The notes under the pieces are model-generated. The model was not told where the DNA came from and did no database searches. It worked only from the letters and a program-made list of their open reading frames with translations. DNA of 64,000 nucleotides from Pseudomonas parafulva (lineage in GTDB: Bacteria > Pseudomonadota > Gammaproteobacteria > Pseudomonadales > Pseudomonadaceae): NCBI RefSeq assembly GCF_000800255.1, contig NZ_CP009747.1, positions 1,488,001-1,552,000 of the forward strand, given 5' to 3'. A program made the translations under genes and the position numbers. Positions 47,602 through 57,163 of this stretch are shown piece after piece (within the stretch, counting starts at the first letter, position 1; each line of letters starts with the position of its first letter).

Positions 47602-48392
47602 TGAACCGTGCCCAGAAGTGGTTGCAGCACCTGGCTGAAGGTCAGCCGCTGGCGGGTTTGCCAGCATCGGTGCAGGTGATCGACGCCGAGCTGGACAATC
47701 GCCCGGCGCGCTTCATCGCGGTGGTCCCCGATGCGCACAATCCCTTTCCCCGCGCCCGCAATGGCGAGGTGGGCCTGCTCGAAGGCTGGGGTCTGGCCAA
47801 GGCGGTGGATGACGCGGTGCAGGCCGATCGTGACGGCGATAAGCGCGTGCTGGTGGCACTGATCGACGTGCCGAGCCAGGCCTATGGTCGGCGCGAGGAA
47901 GCCTTGGGCATTCATCAGGCCTTGGCCGGCGCGGTCGAGGCCTATGCCCAGGCCCGCCTGGCCGGTCATCCGGTGATCGGGCTGCTGGTGGGCAAGGCCA
48001 TGTCCGGCGCGTTTCTGGCCCATGGTTATCAGGCCCAGCGCCTGATCGCGCTGGACGACGAGGGGGTGATGGTGCACGCCATGGGCAAGGCCGCCGCCGC
48101 GCGGATCACCCTGCGCAGCGTCGAGGCGCTCGAGGCGCTGGCCGCCGAGGTGCCACCGATGGCCTATGACCTGGACAGCTATGCCTCGCTGGGCTTGCTG
48201 CATCAGCGGGTGAGCGTGACCAGCGCCGAGGCGCCGACAGCCCAGGACGTGGCGCGGGTGCGTGACGTGCTGATCGAGGCGGTACGCGACATTGGCACGT
48301 GCACCGACTTGAGCGTGCGTCTGCAAGGACAGCACCGCAGCGCCTCGCGCGCGGTGCGTCAGCGTCTACGGGCGCAGTGGCAGGAGGCCTGA
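47601..48392 (+). CDS. mdcE: Malonate decarboxylase gamma subunit
   Basis: 263 residues from the ATG at 47601 (TGATG junction with mdcD). The sequence NPFPRARNGEVGLLEGW, IDVPSQAYGRREEALGIHQA, LVGKAMSGAFLAHGYQAQ and VMVHAMGKAAAARIT marks the MdcE partner of the decarboxylase. It ends 1 nt before mdcG. As in the family, it completes the active site with MdcD. Confidence 0.96.
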   Translation: MNRAQKWLQHLAEGQPLAGLPASVQVIDAELDNRPARFIAVVPDAHNPFPRARNGEVGLLEGWGLAKAVDDAVQADRDGDKRVLVALIDVPSQAYGRREEALGIHQALAGAVEAYAQARLAGHPVIGLLVGKAMSGAFLAHGYQAQRLIALDDEGVMVHAMGKAAAARITLRSVEALEALAAEVPPMAYDLDSYASLGLLHQRVSVTSAEAPTAQDVARVRDVLIEAVRDIGTCTDLSVRLQGQHRSASRAVRQRLRAQWQEA

Positions 48393-48393
48393 T

Positions 48394-49008
48394 ATGAATG
48401 CCGTGCGCCCCCACGACCTGCTCTGGGGCATGACCCCGGACCTGCTGCCCGCTGAGGCGCCAGCGTGGGCGCGGCAGGCGCTGGCAGCCGGTGAGCCGGT
48501 GGTGGTGCGCCGCGCGCTGGAGGCGGCGGGCTGGGTGGCGGTCGGTCTGCGCGGGCGCTCACGGGCGCAGCGCTTTGCCGCACGCATGCCGCTGGCGCAG
48601 GTCGTGCGCCGGATCGCCCCCGAGCGCCTGCGCTGGCAGGGCGACACCGATCTACCCGCATTGCAGGCGGTGGCGCAGGTCGCCGCTGTCCTCGACTCGC
48701 AGGGGTGGTGCTGGGGGCCAACCGGCAGTGTCGGCTTCCAGTTGGCCAGCGGTATCGAGGTGGTGCACGCCGACAGCGATCTGGATGTGCTGCTGCACGC
48801 ACCGCAGCGGCTGTCGTGTGAACGGGCGTGTGACTTGCTGGGTGCGCTGGAGGCAGTGGCGTGCCGGATCGATGTGCAGCTCGAAACCCCGCAGGGGGCT
48901 GTCGCGCTGCGCGAATGGGCCAGCGGTGCCCGCCAGGTGCTCTTGAAAGCGGCTTCGGGAGCGCGATTGGTGAGCGATCCCTGGTCGCTTGAGGAGGTGG
49001 CCGCATGA
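48394..49008 (+). CDS. mdcG: Phosphoribosyl-dephospho-CoA transferase
   Basis: 204 residues; ATG at 48394 directly after mdcE. A nucleotidyltransferase-like enzyme that loads the prosthetic group onto MdcC. Family blocks: VRPHDLLWGMTP at the start, then WCWGPTGSVGFQLASG and VHADSDLDVLLHAP, whose Asp pair is the catalytic metal-binding motif. It overlaps mdcH by 4 nt. Confidence 0.95.
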   Translation: MNAVRPHDLLWGMTPDLLPAEAPAWARQALAAGEPVVVRRALEAAGWVAVGLRGRSRAQRFAARMPLAQVVRRIAPERLRWQGDTDLPALQAVAQVAAVLDSQGWCWGPTGSVGFQLASGIEVVHADSDLDVLLHAPQRLSCERACDLLGALEAVACRIDVQLETPQGAVALREWASGARQVLLKAASGARLVSDPWSLEEVAA

Positions 49009-49925
49009 GCAGTCTGTTCGCCTTCCCCGGCCAAGGCGCCCAGCAGCCCGGCATGCTGCATCATTTACCCGAAGGCAGCCGCGACGTGCTGGAGGCGGCC
49101 AGCGAGGTGCTTGGCGAACAGGTACTGGCGCTTGACAGCGCCGAGGCCTTGCAGCACACCCGCGCGGTGCAGCTGTGTTTGCTGCTGACCGGGGTGGCCT
49201 GGGCGCGCTGGCTGTTGCGTCGCAGCCCAGCGCCGGCCTGCGTGGCCGGCTTGTCGATTGGCGCTTATGCAGCGGCAGTCACGGCCGAGGCGTTGAAGCT
49301 GGAGGACGCGGTGCGCCTGGTGTCGCTGCGCGGCGACCTGATGCAACGGGCATACCCCAGCGGTTACGGCATGACCGCCCTCAGTGGCCTGGAGCAGGCC
49401 ACGCTTGAGCGCGTGTTGGCCGAGGTTGGCGGTGAGGTCTACCTGGCCAACGTCAACAGCGACAACCAACTGGTGATAGCCGGCAGCGATGCCGCCATGG
49501 GCGCGGTGGTCGCCCGTGTGCGCTCGCTGGGGCAGGGCGTGGCCCGCCGTCTGGCGGTCAGCGTGCCGTCGCACTGTGCATTGCTGCAGGCCCCCGCTGC
49601 GACCCTGGCACAGGCCTTCGCCGAAGTCACGCTGCAGCGCCCACGCCTCACCTACCTGAGCGGCAGCAGCGCGCGGGCGCTGTTCGACCCGCAACGCCTG
49701 CGCGAAGACCTGGCCTATAACATGGCGCGCCGGGTCGATTGGCGCGCCACCTTGCGCAGCGCCTGGGAGCGCGGCGTGCGGCTGCACCTGGAGCTGCCTC
49801 CGGGCAGCGTGCTCAGCGGCTTGGCGCGGCGGGTGTTCGACGCCGGCAAGGTGCTGAGCGTCGAATCGACCCGTGCGGATACGCTGGAGGCGCTGTTGCG
49901 CCAGGAGGTGGCTCACACCCGATGA
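49005..49925 (+). CDS. mdcH: Malonyl-CoA:ACP transacylase of malonate decarboxylase
   Basis: 306 residues, FabD-like fold. FAFPGQGAQQPGML opens it, the active-site Ser is in CVAGLSIGAYAAA and the active-site His in SVPSHCALLQ. It primes the carrier protein with malonyl from malonyl-CoA. It ends 60 nt before madL, a region with no other gene. Confidence 0.95.
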   Translation: MSSLFAFPGQGAQQPGMLHHLPEGSRDVLEAASEVLGEQVLALDSAEALQHTRAVQLCLLLTGVAWARWLLRRSPAPACVAGLSIGAYAAAVTAEALKLEDAVRLVSLRGDLMQRAYPSGYGMTALSGLEQATLERVLAEVGGEVYLANVNSDNQLVIAGSDAAMGAVVARVRSLGQGVARRLAVSVPSHCALLQAPAATLAQAFAEVTLQRPRLTYLSGSSARALFDPQRLREDLAYNMARRVDWRATLRSAWERGVRLHLELPPGSVLSGLARRVFDAGKVLSVESTRADTLEALLRQEVAHTR

Positions 49926-49985
49926 CTGCGCTGGCGCTCGAAGGACAACAACAAACAACTTCGATACAACCTGAGGACAACAATA

Positions 49986-50402
49986 ATGATCATCTATGGT
50001 GTGGCTCTGCTGGCGGTCTGCACGCTGGCCGGCGTCATCGTCGGCGACTTCCTGGGCGTGCTGCTGGGCGTCAAATCCAATGTGGGCGGGGTCGGCATCG
50101 CCATGATCCTGCTGATCTGCGCGCGGCTGTACATGCACCGCAACGGGGGCATGAGCAAGGAGTGCGAGTTCGGCGTCGGTTTCTGGGGCGCGATGTACAT
50201 CCCGGTGGTGGTGGCCATGGCGGCGCAGCAGAACGTGGTGACCGCACTGCATGGCGGGCCAGTGGCGCTGGTGGCGGCGGTGGGCGCGGTGCTGGTGTGC
50301 GGCGCGACCATCGCGCTGATCAGCCGCAGCCACCGTGGCGAGCCGTTGCCGGCGCTCGAAGCGCCAGTACCTGCGCAGACGGCTGTGGCGGGAGGGCGCT
50401 GA
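49986..50402 (+). CDS. madL: Malonate transporter subunit MadL
   Basis: 138 residues with about four membrane segments: IIYGVALLAVCTLAGVIVGD at the N-terminus, VGIAMILLICARLYMH, MYIPVVVAMAAQQNVV, then VALVAAVGAVLVCGATIAL. It pairs with MadM to take up malonate. It follows mdcH by 60 nt, and the madM start is 1 nt after its stop. Confidence 0.95.
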   Translation: MIIYGVALLAVCTLAGVIVGDFLGVLLGVKSNVGGVGIAMILLICARLYMHRNGGMSKECEFGVGFWGAMYIPVVVAMAAQQNVVTALHGGPVALVAAVGAVLVCGATIALISRSHRGEPLPALEAPVPAQTAVAGGR

Positions 50403-50403
50403 G

Positions 50404-51200
50404 ATGTGGTCGATCATTGAGAAAGCGTTGGCGCACAACGACCTGATCACGGCGTTTGCCGTGGTCGGGGCGGTGATGTGGGTGTCGGTCATGCTCTCCA
50501 AGTACCTGACGTTTGGCCGGGTGCACGGGTCGGCGATCGCCATCGTCATCGGCCTGGTCCTGGCTTGGGTGGGTGGCACCTTGACCGGCGGGCAGAAGGG
50601 CCTGGCCGATCTGACCTTGTTCTCGGGCATTGGCTTGATGGGTGGGGCGATGCTGCGCGATTTCGCCATCGTCGCGACGGCATTCGAGGTCCAGGCGACC
50701 GAAGCGCGCAAGGCCGGGGTGATCGGCGCGGTGGCCTTGCTGCTGGGAACGGTGCTGCCGTTCATCGTCGGGGTGGTCGTGGCCTGGAGTTTTGGTTATC
50801 GCGACGCCGTGAGCTTGACGACCATTGGCGCGGGGGCGGTGACCTATATCGTCGGGCCGGTGACGGGGGCGGCGTTGGGGGCCAGTTCCGAGGTGATGGC
50901 GTTGTCGATTGCCACTGGGTTGATCAAGGCGATTCTGGTCATGGTGTTCACGCCGGTTTCGGCGCGGGTGCTGGCCTTGGATAACCCGCGTTCGGCGATG
51001 GTGTTTGGGGGGCTGGCGGGGACGGTTTCGGGGGTGACGGCGGGGTTGGCGGCGACTGATCGGCGGTTGGTGCCCTATGGGGCTTTGACGGCGACCTTTC
51101 ATACGGGGTTGGGGTGTTTGATGGGGCCTTCGGTTTTGTATTTTTGTGTGCGGGGGTTGTGGGGTGAGGGGTGGGTTTTGGGGTTTTGGGGAGATGTGAT

Positions 51201-51225
<25 letters not shown>
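50404..51225 (+). CDS. madM: Malonate transporter subunit MadM, C-terminus extended into repeat flank
   Basis: 273 residues with about seven membrane segments. Conserved blocks: FGRVHGSAIAIVIGLVLAWV, LTLFSGIGLMGGAMLRDFAI, TTIGAGAVTYIVGPVTGAA and YGALTATFHTGLGC. Homologues usually end near VLYFCVRGLWG (about 254 residues). About 19 more residues (ending IIRILGCG) are encoded by the G/T-rich flank, and the stop lies inside repeat copy 3. Codon use shifts to GGG/TTG in the last 350 nt. An mdcR regulator gene often found downstream is missing here. Confidence 0.94.
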
Positions 51226-51857
<632 letters not shown>

Positions 51858-51894
51858 ATCACCCAATCACCCAATCACCCAATCCCCCAACAAG

Positions 51895-52794
51895 TCAAAT
51901 ATAAATAAACACCAAAACCAACCCAGCCACCACCGCCCACTTCTCCAGGTAATACCTCGTCCGATTCCGCTTCTTCAGCGCCTTCCCCCGCTCCCGAATC
52001 CTGTAAATCCGAGTAAAGAGCCGGTTGATCCCCCCAGTCTTGTCATTCGCATCATTAGGCGCCGCCGCCGCCGCCATGACATTACGACTGAACCACCGGT
52101 TGAACGCTCCTGCCCAGCGATACTTCAGAGGCCGCTCCACATCACAGAACAGAATGATCCGATTCTGTTCGGTGGTATTGGCCGCATAGTGGATATAGGT
52201 CTCGTCGAACACCACCGCCTCACCATCGCGCCAGGAATACTTCTCCCCGTCGACGTCGATGTAACAGCCATCGTCGTTAGGCGTTTGCAGCCCCAGGTGA
52301 TAACGGTACGACCCCGCATAAGGATCGCGATGACGCACCAGCTTGGCCCCAGGGGGCAGGGTGGCGAACATCGCTGCCTTCACCGTGCCGATGCCTTGCA
52401 GCAACTCGGTAGTACGCGGGCACAGACTCATCGCCGACGGATGACTTTCGCCATACCACTTCAAGTAAAAGCGCTTCCAGCCCGTCTTGAAGAACGAATT
52501 GAAGCCAACATCGTCATAGTTATCGGACTTCTTGATCTCCCCCGCCTGCAGCAGTTGCACCGCCTCTTCACGGATTTCCTGCCAGTGGTCCTTCAACGGT
52601 TGCAGTTCCGGGAACGACTCGACCGGCAAATAGGGCTTGGCTGGTAGCTTGGAGAACAGGTAGAGGAAGCTGTTCACCGGCGCCAGGAAGCTGGAGTGAT
52701 CGCCCAACTGACGGGTCAGCTTGTGACGGACCCGGCCGCGCAAGTGAACATAGGCGATCGAGAGGACGAAGATCAGTACGAGAGCAATTTTCAT
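51895..52794 (-). CDS. lpxO: Lipid A 2-hydroxylase (aspartyl/asparaginyl beta-hydroxylase family)
   Basis: 299 residues. An N-terminal membrane anchor (MKIALVLIFVLSIAYVHL) is followed by a cytoplasmic Fe(II)/2-oxoglutarate dioxygenase domain. The first metal ligands are in GAKLVRHRDPYAGSYRYHLG and the second His in VVFDETYIHYAAN, with RIILFCDVERPL after it. A second hydrophobic segment (about 282-299) closes the protein. LpxO hydroxylates the 2-position of lipid A acyl chains. The C-rich flank of repeat copy 3 begins at the 3' end. Confidence 0.9.
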   Translation of the reverse strand: MKIALVLIFVLSIAYVHLRGRVRHKLTRQLGDHSSFLAPVNSFLYLFSKLPAKPYLPVESFPELQPLKDHWQEIREEAVQLLQAGEIKKSDNYDDVGFNSFFKTGWKRFYLKWYGESHPSAMSLCPRTTELLQGIGTVKAAMFATLPPGAKLVRHRDPYAGSYRYHLGLQTPNDDGCYIDVDGEKYSWRDGEAVVFDETYIHYAANTTEQNRIILFCDVERPLKYRWAGAFNRWFSRNVMAAAAAPNDANDKTGGINRLFTRIYRIRERGKALKKRNRTRYYLEKWAVVAGLVLVFIYI

Positions 52795-52998
52795 GGACGG
52801 TTACTTGTCGAATAAAAATGGCCATGCGCCATGGCCGTAGCCTGCCAGCATAAACAATCGTGCAGACGGTTTGTACCTATTGTTGCTGCGTGACGTGGCT
52901 GCCTGGCACGATTCGCCACTGTCAGCGCAAACGATTCAACCTCGCGCGTTTCTCCCTGTTAGTCAGCCGAAGCGCTTCGAGCCAGGAGGCCAGTTCCA

Positions 52999-53547
52999 AT
53001 GATTCAGGATGTCCGGTCGGGGGGCGAGCCCTTCAAACGACTGTTTTTCGCATTCTCCTTGGCTGAGCCGCAACGCCGTGCCATAGCCCAATGGCGGCGT
53101 GCGCTCGGACTGCGGGCCGGTAAACCGGTGCCCGTTGAGAACTTCCATGTCACGCTGCTGTTTTTGGGCGATGTACCGGCCGCCCAGGTGCCGGCGCTGT
53201 GCGCGGTGGTCGACGGTCTGAAACGCCCGGCAGCGCCTGTGCGTCTACTGCTCGACCGCCTCCACACCTGGCGACGCCCAAGCGTGCTGGTACTCGAGCC
53301 GAGTGACACGCCCGTTGCACTGCGCCAATGGGTCTACGCCCTGCACCAGGCATTGCTGCCGCTGGGCATCGCCGACCAAGCCCGCGATTACCGTGCGCAC
53401 CTGACCCTTTCCCGCGACTACCCAGGCGAGCCGCCCGAAGCAGGCGTCGCGCCCGACTTCCACCTCAATGTCCGCCAGTTCGGCTTGTACGAGTCGCGCA
53501 AAGGGCGCTATCTGCCACTGGCCGAATGGCCGCTGAGCGGCGCTTGA
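52999..53547 (+). CDS. thpR: RNA 2',3'-cyclic phosphodiesterase
   Basis: 182 residues, a 2H phosphoesterase. The two catalytic H-x-T/S-x motifs are NFHVTLLFLG and YRAHLTLSRDY, about 90 residues apart. RLFFAFSLAEPQRRAI is the typical LigT/ThpR start. GGAGG stands 8 nt before the ATG. The 3' end overlaps the quinone reductase gene on the other strand by 40 nt. Confidence 0.92.
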   Translation: MIQDVRSGGEPFKRLFFAFSLAEPQRRAIAQWRRALGLRAGKPVPVENFHVTLLFLGDVPAAQVPALCAVVDGLKRPAAPVRLLLDRLHTWRRPSVLVLEPSDTPVALRQWVYALHQALLPLGIADQARDYRAHLTLSRDYPGEPPEAGVAPDFHLNVRQFGLYESRKGRYLPLAEWPLSGA

Positions 53548-54134
53548 GCCCCGAGGTCGAACAGCGAGCGACCCAACTGATGGGCCTGCTGCTGATGCCG
53601 CGCGGCCTCGGGGCCTTCACTGTCATCGAGCAGCAGCGAAGTCGAGACCTGCGCGCCGCACCAGTCGAAGATGCCGTGCTCGATTTGCGTGCGCATGGCG
53701 CGGTCATAGCCGTGCCGCGCGAACAGGCCCTGATCGGCGCCACCGAGGGCGAGCAGATGCACGTTGAGGTGCCCGAGTCGCTTGGTGGTTCTGCCCTCGG
53801 CATCGTAGTCGAAGGCCCAGCCGTTGCTGAACACACGGTCGATCCAGCCCTTGAGCAAGGCCGGAAACGACCACCAGTAGACCGGGTACACCAGTACCAA
53901 GGCGTCCGCGCCTTCGATGCGCCGTTGCTCGGCGACCACTGCAGCGCTGGGTGGGCCCAGGCGACGATGTACGGCCAGGTCGGCGGGGGTGAAACGAGGA
54001 TCGAAGCGTTCGGCGGCGAGATCGGCGATCTCGCTGCTGTGACCTGCGTAGGTCAGGCCCTCGGCGACCTGTCGGGCGAGGGTGTGGGTCAGCGCGTCGG
54101 GTTCTGGATGAGCGACGACGATCAGAGCGTGCAT
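53508..54134 (-). CDS. NAD(P)H-dependent flavodoxin-fold oxidoreductase (quinone reductase-like)
   Basis: 208 residues. The flavodoxin-2 fold is shown by MHALIVVAHPEPDALTHTLA at the N-terminus and VLVYPVYWWSFPALLKGWID in the middle, followed by RVFSNGWAFDY. This is the MdaB/KefF/NQO1-type family, which reduces quinones or other electrophiles with FMN or FAD. It is divergent from a TetR gene with repeated palindromic sites between them, so it is probably induced by a quinone-like compound. Confidence 0.88.
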   Translation of the reverse strand: MHALIVVAHPEPDALTHTLARQVAEGLTYAGHSSEIADLAAERFDPRFTPADLAVHRRLGPPSAAVVAEQRRIEGADALVLVYPVYWWSFPALLKGWIDRVFSNGWAFDYDAEGRTTKRLGHLNVHLLALGGADQGLFARHGYDRAMRTQIEHGIFDWCGAQVSTSLLLDDSEGPEAARHQQQAHQLGRSLFDLGAQAPLSGHSASGR

Positions 54135-54182
54135 GGCAGTATTCCTGAACGGATGAAGAACGAGGGCGAGTGCGGTACACTC

Positions 54183-54219
54183 GGTAAGTTACGATTGGTA
54201 AGTTACTTTTGGTAGGTAA
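54183..54219. promoter_or_regulatory. Repeated TetR operator candidate
   Basis: GGTAAGTTAC occurs at 54183 and 54197, and a degenerate GGTAGGTAAT at 54211, each 14 bp apart. GTAAGTTAC is itself a palindrome around a central base. The three sites fill the gap just before the TetR start codon at 54223, as expected for autoregulation and control of the divergent reductase gene. Confidence 0.7.
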
Positions 54220-54222
54220 TCG

Positions 54223-54822
54223 ATGTCAAGCGAAGAACAGGCTCGCCCACGCAAGCGATTGAGCCGCTCCGAACGCCGACGCCAACTGATAGCCGTGGCG
54301 TGGCAGATGGTTCGAGAGGAAGGTACCGACGCCCTGAGTCTGGGGCGACTGGCTGAACTGGCGGGCGTTACGAAACCGGTGGTGTACGACCACTTCGATA
54401 CCCGAAACGGCTTGCTGGTCGCGCTCTACGAGGAGTACGACACGCGTCAGAGTGCGCTGCTCGACAGGCTGCTGGCCGACTGTGAAGCGACGCTCCAAGC
54501 GCGTGCGGCAGTGATTGCCGCCGCTTACGTCGATTGTGTGATGACCCAGGGCCAGGAGATGCCCGGGGTGGTGGCGGCACTCGCCGGCTCACCCGAGCTG
54601 GAGGCGCTCAAGCGCGGCTATGAAGATCCTTTTCTGGACAAGTGCCGCCAGGCGTTGGCGCCGTTCGCGCCGACTGGCGATATTGGCGTTGCGGGCCTGC
54701 GCCTGCTGGTCGGAGCCGGCGATGCCTTGGCTCAGGCAGCGGCCAGCGCAGAGGTCGAGCCGGGGCTGGCGAAGGAGGAACTGAGTGCGGCGATCAGCGC
54801 GATGGTGCTTCGCCAGAAATGA
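54223..54822 (+). CDS. TetR-family transcriptional regulator
   Basis: 199 residues. The helix-turn-helix is LSLGRLAELAGVTKPVVYDH, preceded by RRRQLIAVAWQMVREEG. The C-terminal part is helical and does not name a ligand. Probable repressor of itself and of the divergent quinone reductase gene through the 14-bp spaced sites. It converges on an AraC gene with 9 nt between stops. Confidence 0.9.
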   Translation: MSSEEQARPRKRLSRSERRRQLIAVAWQMVREEGTDALSLGRLAELAGVTKPVVYDHFDTRNGLLVALYEEYDTRQSALLDRLLADCEATLQARAAVIAAAYVDCVMTQGQEMPGVVAALAGSPELEALKRGYEDPFLDKCRQALAPFAPTGDIGVAGLRLLVGAGDALAQAAASAEVEPGLAKEELSAAISAMVLRQK

Positions 54823-54831
54823 CCAGGGTCG

Positions 54832-55737
54832 TTACACCGGCAGACTCTGATAAGGCAGTTCATCGCCCGGGCTGCGGGCGAACTGGCGCTTGTACTCGCG
54901 GCTGAACTGCGAGGTGCTCTGGTAGCCCACCCGATGCGCCACCTGGGCCACGCCCAGGCGCTCGCCGATCAGCATCTGCTGCGCCTTGAGCAGGCGCAGG
55001 CGCTTGAGGTACTGCATCGGTGCAAGCTCCGTGCAGCGCTTGAAGTGGTCGTGGAAGGTCGACACGCTCATGTTGGCGCGGCTGGCCAGCGCCTCCACGC
55101 TCAAGGGCTCGGCATAATGTTCACGCAGGTAGGCCAGCGCCGAGCCGATGCGGGCGAAATGGCCCTGCTGTTCCACCAGCGCCCTCAGCACGCCCGCCTG
55201 GGGACCGCGCAGGGCGGTATAGAGCACTTCGCGCACCCGGGTCGGGCCCAGCACCTTGGCATCCATCGGGTCTTGCAGGCATTCGAGCAGGCGCTCCACG
55301 CTGGCGCGCATGGCCGCGTCCAACGCCGCCGAGCTCATCGACTGTGGCGTCTGCACCTGCACTGCCGGATCCGGCGGCAGCGCCATGCTTTGCACCAGTT
55401 CGCCAAGCACCGCGCGGTCGATGTCCACCGCCACGCCGAGCATCGGCGCCTGCGCGGTGGCGAAGGTCTCGCACATGAACGGCACCGACAGCGCCTGGAT
55501 CAGGTAATGCCCTGCGCCGTATTCCAGCGTGCGCGGGCCCAGGCGCGCCAGCTTGCTGCCCTGGGCGAGGATGATCAGGCTTGGCTCGTAGATCTGCGGG
55601 CTGCTGGCCACGTAATGGTCCCAGGACAGGACCTGCACCTGCGGCAAGTGGGTGGCAACGAAGCCGGGGCGCGAGGCGAGGGCGCGAATCAGTGCGCACA
55701 GGGGCGCATTGGCATCAACGTGGTGGGTCAGGTGCAT
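54832..55737 (-). CDS. AraC-family regulator with AraC_N domain, YqhC-like
   Basis: 301 residues. The N-terminal domain (PQIYEPSLIILAQGSKLARLG, GAGHYLIQALSVPFMCET) is the AraC_N type. The C-terminal helices are VEALASRANMSVSTFHDHFK and VAHRVGYQSTSQFSREYKRQ, then FARSPGDELPY. E. coli YqhC of this group activates aldehyde-reductase genes. This gene is divergent from an alcohol dehydrogenase with 180 nt between them, which fits the same role. Confidence 0.88.
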   Translation of the reverse strand: MHLTHHVDANAPLCALIRALASRPGFVATHLPQVQVLSWDHYVASSPQIYEPSLIILAQGSKLARLGPRTLEYGAGHYLIQALSVPFMCETFATAQAPMLGVAVDIDRAVLGELVQSMALPPDPAVQVQTPQSMSSAALDAAMRASVERLLECLQDPMDAKVLGPTRVREVLYTALRGPQAGVLRALVEQQGHFARIGSALAYLREHYAEPLSVEALASRANMSVSTFHDHFKRCTELAPMQYLKRLRLLKAQQMLIGERLGVAQVAHRVGYQSTSQFSREYKRQFARSPGDELPYQSLPV

Positions 55738-55917
55738 GGCAAACCGCAGGCAGAGGATCAGACAGTTGGATGATCGCAGATTGACAGTCTAGCGCCAGAT
55801 CGCGGTGAGCAGGTTCGGAGAATCAGGCACGAATCCCGGAGGATCGACCGTGGTCCGCGCGCTCTGAGGTGCGCAAAATGGCACGCCTGAATCGTTTCAA
55901 TCTGCGAGGTCCAGAGC

Positions 55918-56970
55918 ATGTACACCGCCATCGGCTACGCCGCCCAATCCTCCACTGCGCCCTTGGCGCCCATGACCTTCCAACGCCGCGCCCTGCGCGC
56001 CGACGACGTCGCCATCGACATCCTTTACTGCGGCGTGTGTCACTCCGACCTGCACCAGGCCCGCAACGAGTGGGGTATCGCTGTGTATCCGCTGATGCCG
56101 GGTCATGAAATCGTCGGCCGCGTTACGGCGGTGGGCGACAAAGTGGGCAACTACCAAGTCGGCGATCTGGTCGGCGTCGGTTGCATGGTCGACTCCTGCC
56201 GTCAGTGCGAAGCGTGCCACAAGGATCTGGAACAGTATTGCCTTGAAGGCCCGACCATGACCTACGCCACGCCCGACCGCGTGGACGGCAGCAACACCAT
56301 GGGCGGCTACTCCAGCAGCATCGTGGTCAGCGAGCACTTCGTCCTGCGCATGCCACAGGGCCTCGACCTGCCGAGCGCAGCACCGATCCTCTGCGCTGGC
56401 ATCACCACCTATTCGCCGCTCAAGCACCACGGCGTCGGCCCTGGCCACAAAGTGGGCGTGCTGGGCATGGGCGGTCTGGGCCACATGGGCATCAAGTTCG
56501 CCAAGGCCCTGGGCGCTGAAGTCACCGTGTTCACCCGTTCCCAGGCCAAGGCCGAAGAAGCGCGTCGTCAGGGTGCCGACCAGGTGATCGTGTCCACCGA
56601 CGAGGCGCAGATGCGCGCGGCAGCCGGGCGTTTCGACTTCCTGCTCGACACCATTCCGGTGCAGCATGACCTCAACCCCTACCTGGAAACCCTGAAGTTC
56701 GACGGCGTGCACATCCTGGTCGGGCTGATCGAGCCGATCGACCCGCCGGTGCACGCGGCCAACCTGGTGCTCAAGCGCCGCGTGGTCGCAGGTTCCTTGA
56801 TCGGCGGCATCGCCGAAACCCAGGAAGTGCTGGATTTCTGCGCCGAGCACGGCATTACCTGCGACATCGAGATGCTCGACATCCGCAACATCAACGAAGC
56901 CTTCGAGCGCATGCACAAGGGTGACGTGAAGTACCGCTTCGTGATCGACATGGCCACGTTGCACGCCTGA
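55918..56970 (+). CDS. Zinc-dependent NAD(P) alcohol/aldehyde dehydrogenase (YahK-like)
   Basis: 350 residues of a medium-chain dehydrogenase. Catalytic zinc: ILYCGVCHSDLHQARN and MPGHEIVGRVTAVG. Structural zinc: GCMVDSCRQCEACHKDLEQY followed by Cys. Cofactor site: VGVLGMGGLGHMGIKFAKAL, followed at the strand end by FTRSQAKAEEAR, whose pattern favours NADP. The family reduces aldehydes in detoxification. It is probably regulated by the divergent YqhC-like AraC protein. Confidence 0.92.
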   Translation: MYTAIGYAAQSSTAPLAPMTFQRRALRADDVAIDILYCGVCHSDLHQARNEWGIAVYPLMPGHEIVGRVTAVGDKVGNYQVGDLVGVGCMVDSCRQCEACHKDLEQYCLEGPTMTYATPDRVDGSNTMGGYSSSIVVSEHFVLRMPQGLDLPSAAPILCAGITTYSPLKHHGVGPGHKVGVLGMGGLGHMGIKFAKALGAEVTVFTRSQAKAEEARRQGADQVIVSTDEAQMRAAAGRFDFLLDTIPVQHDLNPYLETLKFDGVHILVGLIEPIDPPVHAANLVLKRRVVAGSLIGGIAETQEVLDFCAEHGITCDIEMLDIRNINEAFERMHKGDVKYRFVIDMATLHA

Positions 56971-57163
56971 TCCGGGCTGTCCGACCGGCCTTCGGCGCTA
57001 CGCCACTGCCCTGTGTGGCGCCGCAGCAGACTCCTGCGGTTGTGGCGCCTGGCCACGCCGCGTACCATGGCCGTCATTCCCCCTAACAAGAAAAACCGTG
57101 CAGCCGCCGCCCTGAACCTCGGGCGGCGCTGTGCGTCCTATCGCTTTGCCTGCGGAGAATGCA

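Noticed and set aside
57104..57134. GC-rich hairpin before sotB as a riboswitch
   Set aside because: A single hairpin with one bulge and no conserved aptamer elements recognised; noted in the gene entry only.
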